Part shown: piece after piece, positions 36,934 through 44,359 of the stretch
How the letters are laid out: each line of letters opens with the position of its first letter
How positions within the stretch are numbered: position 1 is the stretch's first letter
From: Aureococcus anophagefferens
Taxonomy: Eukaryota; Sar; Pelagophyceae; Pelagomonadales; Pelagomonadaceae
Assembly: GCF_000186865.1 (NCBI RefSeq)
Contig: NW_008705569.1
Location: 687,307 to 751,306 of the forward strand
DNA: 64,000 bases
Direction: 5' to 3'
Made by a program: the position numbers and the translations under genes
Notes under the pieces: model-generated
Seen by the model: the letters and a program-made list of their open reading frames with translations, nothing else
The model's database searches: none
What the model was told of the DNA's origin: nothing

Positions 36934-37280
36934 GCGGCCGCTGCCGACCCCCAGAGAGAACGCCCGGGCGACCAGAGGTGGCGACTCGCGTGATCTCTAC
37001 CCACTAAGACTTCCAATGTACCAACTCGCGTACGCCACTTCCGAGGTACTAGATCGACGCAGCAGAGCGCGCCGCCGTGGAGGACGGGCTGCATCGCGAA
37101 GCCTCGGAGATCTTCCAAAGCCCGGCGGCCACCTCGGCACTTACCTCGGCGCGCCAAACAACGCGCGGCGTCAAACACACGGCGTAGGATTCGAGGAGCA
37201 AGCTGCCGCAGCATCGACCAAGACCTCTTGTTTTGGCGTACCTGAGCGTCTGGGCGCGGCGCCCCGCGGGACTAGCCGCG
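36934..37280. other. Intergenic region, 347 bp
   Basis: Between centrin and the DHHC gene on the same strand. Balanced base composition compared with neighbouring coding DNA. No convincing gene, RNA or repeat seen; it should include the centrin 3' end and the DHHC promoter. Confidence 0.6.
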
Positions 37281-38186
37281 ATGGTGTCGCACGCCGACGA
37301 GTACCCGTGCCTCGGCACGGAGGATAACGCGGAAATCTGGTGCAACTCGTCCCCGGGCATGGAGGCCATCGTCAACGTCTTCGGGGCCTACGTCCTCATC
37401 GGCTACGCCGCCGGGGCGCTCGTCTACTTTTGCCTCGTCACGGGCGACTGGGCGCGGGCGAACGCCTACGTGTTTTTGACGTTCACGGCGCTCTGCGTCT
37501 GGTCCCATCTGAAGACCATGCTCACGGACCCCGGCGCCGTGCCGCGCGACGCGATCGCCGCGACGGAGGACGACGCGAAGGTCGACGGGTTCTGCGCCAA
37601 GTGCGACCGGTACAAGCCGAGCAAGGCCTACCACTGCAGCAAGTGCAAGCGCTGCGTGTCGCGCATGGACCACCACTGCCCCTACACGAACAACTGCGTC
37701 GGCGCGAAGAACCAGAAGCACATGGTCCTGTTTTTGATCTACTGCAATGTGCAGGCCGTCTACGCGCTCGCGCTCGTCGCGTACTACGGCGGCTACCGGG
37801 GCTACCTCTACGACGAGGGCTGGCTCGCCCTCGTGCTGACGGCGCTGCTGGGCGTCGACGGCGGCATGACGCTGCTCTTCACGGGGACGATGTGCCGGCG
37901 CCAGGTCATCTCGATGCAGACGGGCATCGGCACGATCGACCGGCTGAAGCTCGCCAAGGGCAAGCCCATCGCGGGCGGGACGCCGATCCCGCTGTCGTCC
38001 ATCTTCGGCCACACGGTCCTCTTCTGGCCCCTGCCGCTGGACCCGGACTTCCCGCCGGAGGTCGAGGCGGAGATTTTGGGCTTCCGCTGCCCGCGCGTCG
38101 CCGACGAGCACCGGGAGCCGCTCTGGAGGCCCGTGTCCCAGGAGACGGGCCTGCTCTCCGGCGAGGAGCGCAAGGAGCCCGCGTAA
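37281..38186 (+). CDS. DHHC-type protein S-palmitoyltransferase
   Basis: 301 residues from ATG 37281 (MVSHADE). The Cys-rich domain is GFCAKCDRYKPSKAYHCSKCKRCVSRMDHHCPYTNNCVG, with the catalytic cysteine in DHHC. It is flanked by two predicted membrane helices on each side (VNVFGAYVLIGYAAGALVYF and ANAYVFLTFTALCVW before; FLIYCNVQAVYALALVAYY and LALVLTALLGVDGGMTLLF after), the standard four-pass layout. TTxE appears as QTGIGTIDRLK. Size and order resemble the DHHC3/7/15 group that works in the Golgi. Substrates unknown. Confidence 0.92.
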   Translation: MVSHADEYPCLGTEDNAEIWCNSSPGMEAIVNVFGAYVLIGYAAGALVYFCLVTGDWARANAYVFLTFTALCVWSHLKTMLTDPGAVPRDAIAATEDDAKVDGFCAKCDRYKPSKAYHCSKCKRCVSRMDHHCPYTNNCVGAKNQKHMVLFLIYCNVQAVYALALVAYYGGYRGYLYDEGWLALVLTALLGVDGGMTLLFTGTMCRRQVISMQTGIGTIDRLKLAKGKPIAGGTPIPLSSIFGHTVLFWPLPLDPDFPPEVEAEILGFRCPRVADEHREPLWRPVSQETGLLSGEERKEPA

Positions 38187-38203
38187 AAAAACAAGACAGT
38201 CCC

Positions 38204-39223
38204 TTAGTACCCGCTCCGGAAGTCGAGGCGGAGCCCGGGGAACGGGCGCGTGATGCCCGGCGTCCGCGACTTGCCGAGCGCGCACGCGTTGGGCCCGCAG
38301 GAGATGAAGGCGACGTCGTCGGGCAGTGGGAATCGTCGTCGTGTCTCCGCGTCGAAGGTCGGCTGGGGGCCCCAGTAGGCCTCGTCCCACTTGGTCGTGA
38401 TGAGGAGCTGGTCGATCCACGACGCGACGACGTCGCTCATGACGGCCTCGCCGTTCGTGTCGTCGAAGGCGGCGACGCGGCCCATGCTCAGGTCCTCCAT
38501 GAAGTAGACGCCGCCGTCGCGCACGTGGCGCCAGAGCTCGCGGAAGCTCGCGAGGAGCAGCGAGTTCCTGTGGCCGCCGTCGTCGATGACGGCGTCGAAG
38601 GCTCCGCCGGCGTCGCGCGCCCAGCGCCGCAGGTCGTCGGCGTCGCCCTGGTCGCCCACGAGCACGCGCGTCGCGTTGTGCTTCAGCGGCGACGTTTCGT
38701 AGGCCGCGACGCAGGGCGCGTCGTACTCCGCGACCCACAGGTCCAGGCCCCGCGGGAAGAGCTCGTGCCAGACGTCCGCGGATTCTCCCGGCCCGTCGGG
38801 CATGCCGCAGCCCAGGCCGATCTCGAGGATCTTGGGCCTCGGCACGTGGGCTAGGACGGGGAGCAGGACCATGCCGAAGAGGCCGTTCATGCACGACGCG
38901 GCGCCGAACGTCGCGAAGGCGCCCTTGGATCGCCGCCGGCTCGCGACGGCGTCGCCCGCGGCGGCGACGCGGTCGACGCAGCCGGCGAAGGGCCCGCAGC
39001 CGTGCTTCGCCGGCGCGTGCGCATGCTGGCGCGGCTCGGCGCAGGCCGCGGCGAGCGCCGCGTAGGAGCTCTGCAGGCGCGCGTAGGATGCCTGCAGCCG
39101 TGCGATGGCATCCGTTTGTCGCGTCGTGGTGGCGTGGTGGTGCACGCCCAGCAAGACGAGCAAGGCTATGCACAGCGGCGTCGTCATGGCGGACGCGGTT
39201 GTTGACGCATTCGCGCTGCCCAT
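38204..39223 (-). CDS. Signal-anchored class I SAM methyltransferase-like protein
   Basis: 339 residues from ATG 39223. A hydrophobic anchor (CIALLVLLGV) near residue 20 is followed by a short heptad-like stretch (LQASYARLQSSYAAL). The catalytic region shows ILEIGLGCGMP (SAM motif I), an acidic strand end WVAEYDAPC, and DAVIDDGGHRNSLLLASFRELW followed by GGVYFMEDLS. The DDGGH motif and layout resemble the cephalosporin-hydroxylase/macrocin-O-methyltransferase-like group, in which the Asp/His bind a metal. It is likely type II membrane or Golgi-lumenal. Substrate unknown. It converges with the DHHC gene, leaving 17 bp between the stops. Confidence 0.75.
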   Translation of the reverse strand: MGSANASTTASAMTTPLCIALLVLLGVHHHATTTRQTDAIARLQASYARLQSSYAALAAACAEPRQHAHAPAKHGCGPFAGCVDRVAAAGDAVASRRRSKGAFATFGAASCMNGLFGMVLLPVLAHVPRPKILEIGLGCGMPDGPGESADVWHELFPRGLDLWVAEYDAPCVAAYETSPLKHNATRVLVGDQGDADDLRRWARDAGGAFDAVIDDGGHRNSLLLASFRELWRHVRDGGVYFMEDLSMGRVAAFDDTNGEAVMSDVVASWIDQLLITTKWDEAYWGPQPTFDAETRRRFPLPDDVAFISCGPNACALGKSRTPGITRPFPGLRLDFRSGY

Positions 39224-39336
39224 GGGGCAGCAATGGTAGCCCGATTTCTCGTTCGTCCAGACTCAAGAAAACGCGCGCGTTGATGCTCACATTGAGGAAA
39301 AGTTGAAGCCGCGAGTGCGATGCGCAACGCAAAGCA

Positions 39337-40098
39337 ATGTTCATGCCACAAGCGCTGCTGCTGCTGCTGCTCCTCGCAACCGCAGCCACCGCTCTCGTGC
39401 CGAAAGAGGGCCTCGTCCGCGGACGCGTGCACGTCGTCTCGAGCGACGACGCCAGCACGGCAACAACGCCGCCGGACGCGGTGCGCGTCGTCCTCGGCAC
39501 GTCGGACGTCTCCGCCGGCGGCTGGGGCGACGGCGCGCACCCGAGCACGGCGCTCTGCCTCGAGTGGCTGTCGGGCATCGACTGGGCGCCCGGCGCGTCG
39601 TTTTTGGACTACGGCTGCGGCTCCGGCGTCCTGATGCTCGCCGCGCGGCGCCTCGGCTGCGCCGAGGCCCTGGGCGTCGACGTCGAGTACGAGGCCCTCG
39701 AGTCGTCGGAGGCGAACGCGGCCGCGACGGGCGTCGGCGGCGGCGTGCGCTTCGTCCACGGGCGCGCCGTCGTGCCGGGCGACGAGGCCTTCGACTACGT
39801 CTGCGCGAACATCCTCGTCGGCCAGCTCTCGCGGCCGTCGATGGTCGCGACGCTCGCGCTGGGCTGCAAGCCCGGCGGCGCGCTGTGCCTGTCGGGCGTG
39901 CGGCCGGAGCAGGCGGCCGTGCTGCGGCCGCTCTACGAACCCTACTTCGACGTCGACGCCGCGAGCTACGCGGAGCGCGCGCCGGACGCGCACGGCGCGG
40001 AATACTGGGGGACCTGGGCGCGCATGGTGCTGCGGCGCAGGGACGCCGACGATCGGCGCACGCTGCTCGACGCCGTGTCGGAAGGCGCCGTAAACTAG
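39337..40098 (+). CDS. Ribosomal protein L11 methyltransferase-like (PrmA), targeted
   Basis: 253 residues. PrmA methylates ribosomal protein L11. The signature is present: GGWGDGAHPSTALCLEWL (PrmA has GxGxHPTT), then LDYGCGSGVLMLAARRLG (motif I), GVDVEYEALESSEANA, and DYVCANILVGQL, which corresponds to the NIL motif of the family. The protein lacks the bacterial N-terminal L11-recognition domain and instead begins with a signal peptide (MFMPQALLLLLLLATAATAL), so a plastid role is plausible; it may methylate another protein. Divergent from the methyltransferase at 39223, with 113 bp between starts. Confidence 0.85.
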   Translation: MFMPQALLLLLLLATAATALVPKEGLVRGRVHVVSSDDASTATTPPDAVRVVLGTSDVSAGGWGDGAHPSTALCLEWLSGIDWAPGASFLDYGCGSGVLMLAARRLGCAEALGVDVEYEALESSEANAAATGVGGGVRFVHGRAVVPGDEAFDYVCANILVGQLSRPSMVATLALGCKPGGALCLSGVRPEQAAVLRPLYEPYFDVDAASYAERAPDAHGAEYWGTWARMVLRRRDADDRRTLLDAVSEGAVN

Positions 40099-40182
40099 GC
40101 GTTCTCCGCGTGACCGAGGAGCCCTCGGGCGCCACGAACCATGTGGGTTTTGAAACCCTCGGGCGCCGCGACGAGCGAGTCG

Positions 40183-41484
40183 TTAGCCCCCCCGCTCGTC
40201 CTGCTTCAGGCTGCTCGCGCGGATCTGGTACGACTCCGTGACCAGCGTGGGCTTGCCGCCGCCGCCGCCGCGGCCGGATCGGTGCCGGCCGTGCCCCCCG
40301 CCGCCGCCGTGCCCGCCGTGGCTCCCGCCGTGCTCGCGCTGCCGCGTGGCCTTGTACTGCTCGAGCTCGCCGGCGTAGAGCGGCCCGTCGAGGTGCTCCC
40401 GGGGCGGCGGCGCGGGCACGGCGCGCGCCAGCTTCGGCGGCGGCGGCGCCGGCGGCGCCGGCTTCCGGTCCGCCGGCGGCACCTCGAAGCACCACGCGCT
40501 GTGGCAGTCGACCGCCGGGTCGGGCCGCGCGGCGTGCTTGACGAGGACGGACCAGGGCGGCCGCGTCGCGCGGAGCCGCAGCACCCACTCGCTCATGGAC
40601 GACGAGCCCGTGGCGACGAAGTGGTGCGCGTTCGCGCAGACGACGGATTCGACGACGCCGCGCTCCGCGACGGAGATGCCGCGGACGGCGTCCGCGAAGT
40701 CGGACGTCGCCGTGCGCACGGAGTCGTAGCCGATGCCCCAGCCCTCGGGGACGCGCACGGTCATGAGGAAGAGGGGCCGGCTCCGGCGCATGGTGACGTT
40801 GCGGAGCTTGTTGATGCGGTATTTCGCGTGCTCGACGACGGCCGGGTAGAGCGCGTCGAAGTAGTCGCCCGTGCGCAGGTGCGCCGCGTCGTAGGCGCTG
40901 CCGAGCTTGTCGATGATCTGCTTCGCGCGCGCCACGAGGCGGCTGTTGACCGTCAGCACGTTGGGCGCGAGCTCGCGGTCGTTCTTCATCTTCGAGAGGA
41001 CCCACCGCTTCGGCGACTTGAGGCTCATGTGGTACATGGTCTTGTCCTGGGGCACCTCGACGACCGTCCGCGTCGGCGGGTCCAGCAGGAAGTCCTCGCA
41101 GGCCTCCACGTCGAGGCAGGCCGCGGCGTCGCCGCGCGACGCCGCGGGCCACCGCTTCCGGTGGTCCTCGAAGTAGCGCTGCGACACCCAGGGCACCTTC
41201 AGCGACTCGCAGTTGAAGACGCGGCAGGTCTTCGTCGGGAAGGGGTCGCCGGAGTCGTGGGGCGGGATCGTGTCCGGCACGACGAGGGTCCGGTTCAGCA
41301 GGATGGCCATGAGGCGCGCGTTCTCCAGCGCGATGCGCTGGTTGTTGAGGCCCTCGGTCTCGTTGTAGGTGAGGTAGCGCTGGGCGCCGGGCCCGCGGCG
41401 CTCGTCGTGGGCGCCGTGGCTCCCGTGCCCCTTCCGCGCGTCCACCGCGCCGAGGGCGAGCCAGAGCAGAGGCCACCAACCCAT
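40183..41484 (-). CDS. GDP-fucose protein O-fucosyltransferase-like protein
   Basis: 433 residues with signal peptide MGWWPLLWLALGAVDA. The first conserved block is TEGLNNQRIALENARLMAILLNRTLVVPD, very close to the plant/POFUT-type O-fucosyltransferase opening. The second is DAAHLRTGDYF, corresponding to the HxR donor-binding motif, and ATGSSSMSEWVLRL resembles the last motif with its conserved Ser. The C-terminus has a proline run and a Gly/His/Arg-rich tail. Expected to work in the ER/Golgi lumen on glycans or glycoproteins; fucose specificity is inferred from the family only. Confidence 0.8.
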   Translation of the reverse strand: MGWWPLLWLALGAVDARKGHGSHGAHDERRGPGAQRYLTYNETEGLNNQRIALENARLMAILLNRTLVVPDTIPPHDSGDPFPTKTCRVFNCESLKVPWVSQRYFEDHRKRWPAASRGDAAACLDVEACEDFLLDPPTRTVVEVPQDKTMYHMSLKSPKRWVLSKMKNDRELAPNVLTVNSRLVARAKQIIDKLGSAYDAAHLRTGDYFDALYPAVVEHAKYRINKLRNVTMRRSRPLFLMTVRVPEGWGIGYDSVRTATSDFADAVRGISVAERGVVESVVCANAHHFVATGSSSMSEWVLRLRATRPPWSVLVKHAARPDPAVDCHSAWCFEVPPADRKPAPPAPPPPKLARAVPAPPPREHLDGPLYAGELEQYKATRQREHGGSHGGHGGGGGHGRHRSGRGGGGGKPTLVTESYQIRASSLKQDERGG

Positions 41485-41591
41485 CGTCGATGATGATTTT
41501 TTTTACGTGGGCAGCCCTTTTTTTTCCAAAGAGGTGCATTCTTCGGCCGCTCTTCTATTCCTGATAGGCTGCCATCTCTTCCCGCCGCGCG

Positions 41592-43112
41592 ATGAAGGAC
41601 GACGACGCGGCGCGGCCCATCAGCCCCTTCGCCGGCCATGCCATCGAGCGGTCCATGGTCGAGCTGCTGATGTACTTTTTCCTCGTCCCGGGCATCGTCT
41701 ACTTCGTCGTCCTCCCGAGGCACTTCATCGAGAAGCACTGCGGCATGCTCGCGTCGAGCCTGCACGGCGACGACAGCTACGCCGCCTTGGACGGCGCCGA
41801 CGAGGAGGCCGGCGCCGCCGCGCCGAAACGGCCCGCGCGCGCCTACTACATCGACCGGCTCCGCGTCGCGCTCTCGGCGCTCGTCGTCTGCCACCACGCC
41901 GTGCTCTCCTTCGACGGCAGCCCCGGCGCGGCGCGGCGTCTGTCGAGCGATTCGGGATATCGTCGATAATTGTAGGCTCCGTGGCCGCCCCGTGGGGCAG
42001 CGTCGTCGAGTACACGACGGCCCAGCCCCAGACGCCGATCTTCAGCCGGTCGATCAGCGCGATGTGGTTCCTGAATCTGAACCAGCTGTACTTCATGGGC
42101 CTGTTCTTCTTCATCAGCGGCTACTTCACGCCGGCGTCCTTCGACCGCAAGGGCGCGTGGTTTTTTTTGAAGGAGAGGTTCAAGCGCCTCGCCATCCCCT
42201 GCGTCGTCTACTACTTCCTTATCGGCCCCCTGCTGGAATGCTGGCTCATGCCCCACGTGATCACGCGCAAGTCGAAGAACAAGCACTGGACCATCGTCGA
42301 GGGGCCGCCCTGGTACCTGTGCACGCTCGTCATCTTTTCCTGCATCTACGTCGCGTGCCCCCACGACATCGACCGCGCGGCGGCGGCGCCGTTCATTCGG
42401 CGCGTTCCTGCTGGTCGGCGGTCTGTTCATGGGCGTGCTCGAGCACGCCATGTCCGGCGCGCGGCTGCTCTGGCTGAACCCCGTGACCTGCTACTACTCC
42501 GTCCAATACGTGACGTGGTTCGCGGCGGGCGTCTACGCCTACCGCCAGAACTGGCTCGAGACCATCGTCGGCTACGCGCCGTCGACGGCGAACTTCCTGC
42601 GCTGCGTCGTCGTCGCCTTCGCGGGCTACCTCTTCTTCGCGATCAAGGCCCTGACCTACTTCGGCGCGGACAACGCGCCGACGACGGGGTCGCTCGAGGT
42701 CCTCGGCGCCGTCTGGGCCGTCGCCGTGTCCCTGGCCCTGCTCCACGGCTTCGGCCAGCACAACGAGAAGCCCTCGAAGCTCGCCAAGGCCGCCTGCGAC
42801 GCGGCCTACGCGGTCTACGTCATCCATCCCATCTTCCTGGCGCTCGCGGTCTGGGCCTACGCGGGCATGCTCTCCGCGGGCCACGACGTGACGCAGCGCA
42901 TCCCGGCGTCCGTCACCCGGGGGGCGCCGATCCACAACGACCGGACCTTCTACGTCCGGAGCAGCGAGGACGCCACGGACGACGGCCCGCCGCGCAAGTT
43001 CGGCGCGAAGTCGTTCTGGGGCGAGATCTTCGTCGCGCTCTTCGCCAACGCCATGGTCTGGCCCGCGGCCTACGGCCTCAAGCAGCTGCCCGGCGTGCGC
43101 GACGTGCTTTAA
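41592..43112 (+). CDS. Multi-pass acyltransferase-3 family protein, with an apparent frameshift
   Basis: Acyltransferase-3 proteins O-acylate sugars or lipids at membranes. Exon 1 (41592-41937) has a first membrane helix and YYIDRLRVALSALVVCHHAVL, the family's opening with the conserved histidines. A 38-bp GT-AG intron (41938-41975) joins it in frame to SVAAPWGSVVEY and FLNLNQLYFMGLFFFISGYFTPASF. Further helices follow (FKRLAIPCVVYYFLIG, YLCTLVIFSCIYV). At about 42393-42396 the frame changes: AAAAPF continues as FGAFLLVGGLFMGVLEH only if one base is removed or two added. The rest carries five or more helices (YVIHPIFLALAVWAYAG near the end). The shift could be a sequencing error or a real lesion. 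Confidence 0.72.
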
Positions 43113-43311
43113 TGCGATTTTGCCCGTCAAAGCCAGCGTCGCGGTCGTTGCGGCGCCACAAAGGGCTTGGTCCCTCGGAGCTCCGCGCTGCAGGATTTGG
43201 TTGAAGCGCTAGGTTGAAGCTGTATTGATGCCAAGCTGAACGCCGGAGCCTCGTCGCGCGCGCGCGCCGAGCAGCCTGTGCCTCGTCGCGCGCGCCGTGC
43301 TGAGCCGGTGC

Positions 43312-43494
43312 ATGAACCGAAGGCTGCGCGCGGACGAAGAAGCGCCGGACGTCGCCCTCTCCGACGACGACGACGAGGAGGATTCGCTGCGCGCCGCCGA
43401 ACAGGGCTACCAGCTCTTCCGCGGCCTCGTGCTCTGCTGCTGCGGCGCGTCCTTCGCGGCCATCGCGTGGTGCGCGTGGCACGTGAGCACCTAA
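43312..43494 (+). CDS. Small single-pass membrane protein (60 residues)
   Basis: An ATG-started frame (MNRRLRADEEAP) with an acidic head (DDDDEED) and one C-terminal hydrophobic helix rich in cysteine (LVLCCCGASFAAIAWCAW). Its stop TAA is separated from the ATG of the ankyrin gene by one base (TAAGATG). It may be a small tail-anchored protein, an upstream frame of the ankyrin mRNA, or chance in GC-rich DNA; the amphipathic-then-hydrophobic layout favours a real product. No family recognised. Confidence 0.4.
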   Translation: MNRRLRADEEAPDVALSDDDDEEDSLRAAEQGYQLFRGLVLCCCGASFAAIAWCAWHVST

Positions 43495-43495
43495 G

Positions 43496-44320
43496 ATGGT
43501 GGTGCCCGAGGACGTCGCCATCGCCCTCGAAGCTGGCAACTTCGCAGTCGTGCGGCACTGGCTGACGTCGGGCGCGCGCGACGCGAACGACGTCGACTCG
43601 AACGGCTTTACGCTCTTGCAGCGCACGCTCGTTCCTCATCAAGCACACATGCCTCCTTGTGCGTGTATGGGGCCCTCCCGGGTGGAGATGATGCGCCTGC
43701 TCATCGAGCACGGCGCAGAAGTGAGTCACACACCGAACGGCATCGAGCCCATCTTCTATTGCGCCTGCGCCGAGGAGGTCCGAGTGTTGCTGGACGCGGG
43801 CGGCGATGTCAACGTACAGTTATCTGCCCCGAACGGACCCGGTCTGACGCCGCTCATGTATTACTTGCAGTTCGCGCCAACGTTCCCCGCGATGGTCGAC
43901 TTCGCCAAGTTCCTGGTGAAGTGCGGGGCCGACCTGTCGCTCACGAGTTTCCTGGGTGACGCGGAGACGCTCGTGCGCAGAACCTGCGAGCACATGCAAA
44001 GATTCCAAATGCAAACGGAGGAACACAATCTTGAGGTTCCACATTTTCTCGCTGAAATGGACTTGGCCGCTTCTCGGCACCTCGCCGACTGGCTCGCCGA
44101 CGTGCGGCGCGCGGGCGGCTACGCCAAATTCGTCAGGGAGCCGCGCGTCGCGCTCGCGCGGCTCCGCCTGCTCTGCGAGCGCGGCCGCGCGTCGCCGCCG
44201 GACGGCGGCGCCACCAAAGAGGACCGCGCGCTCGAGCGCCTCTTCGGCCCGAGGACGCCGCTCCCGAGGGGCGTCTTCTGGCTCGTCGTCGAGTACTGGC
44301 GGTCGGACCGGGACGTCTAA
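43496..44320 (+). CDS. Ankyrin-repeat protein
   Basis: 274 residues from ATG 43496. Ankyrin-type units appear as AIALEAGNFAVVRHWLTSGARDAND, VEMMRLLIEHGAEVSH, EEVRVLLDAGGDVNVQ and ALVKCGADLSL-like segments with LTPLMYY. The C-terminal part (PRVALARLRLLCERGRA, LERLFGP, PRGVFWLVVEYWRSDRD) is a tail I associate with ankyrin and MYND proteins expanded in pelagophytes and other algae (from memory). Probably a protein-interaction scaffold; partner unknown. The base composition of the middle is less GC-rich than its neighbours. Confidence 0.75.
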   Translation: MVVPEDVAIALEAGNFAVVRHWLTSGARDANDVDSNGFTLLQRTLVPHQAHMPPCACMGPSRVEMMRLLIEHGAEVSHTPNGIEPIFYCACAEEVRVLLDAGGDVNVQLSAPNGPGLTPLMYYLQFAPTFPAMVDFAKFLVKCGADLSLTSFLGDAETLVRRTCEHMQRFQMQTEEHNLEVPHFLAEMDLAASRHLADWLADVRRAGGYAKFVREPRVALARLRLLCERGRASPPDGGATKEDRALERLFGPRTPLPRGVFWLVVEYWRSDRDV

Positions 44321-44359
44321 GAAGCCATGGAGCTCCGTTCGTTCAGGGACCGCGCCTGT

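Noticed and set aside
32079..44320. A secretory-glycosylation gene cluster (GT90, O-fucosyltransferase-like, acyltransferase-3)
   Set aside because: The genes are separated by unrelated ones and lie on both strands; algal genomes have many such genes, so closeness is not informative.
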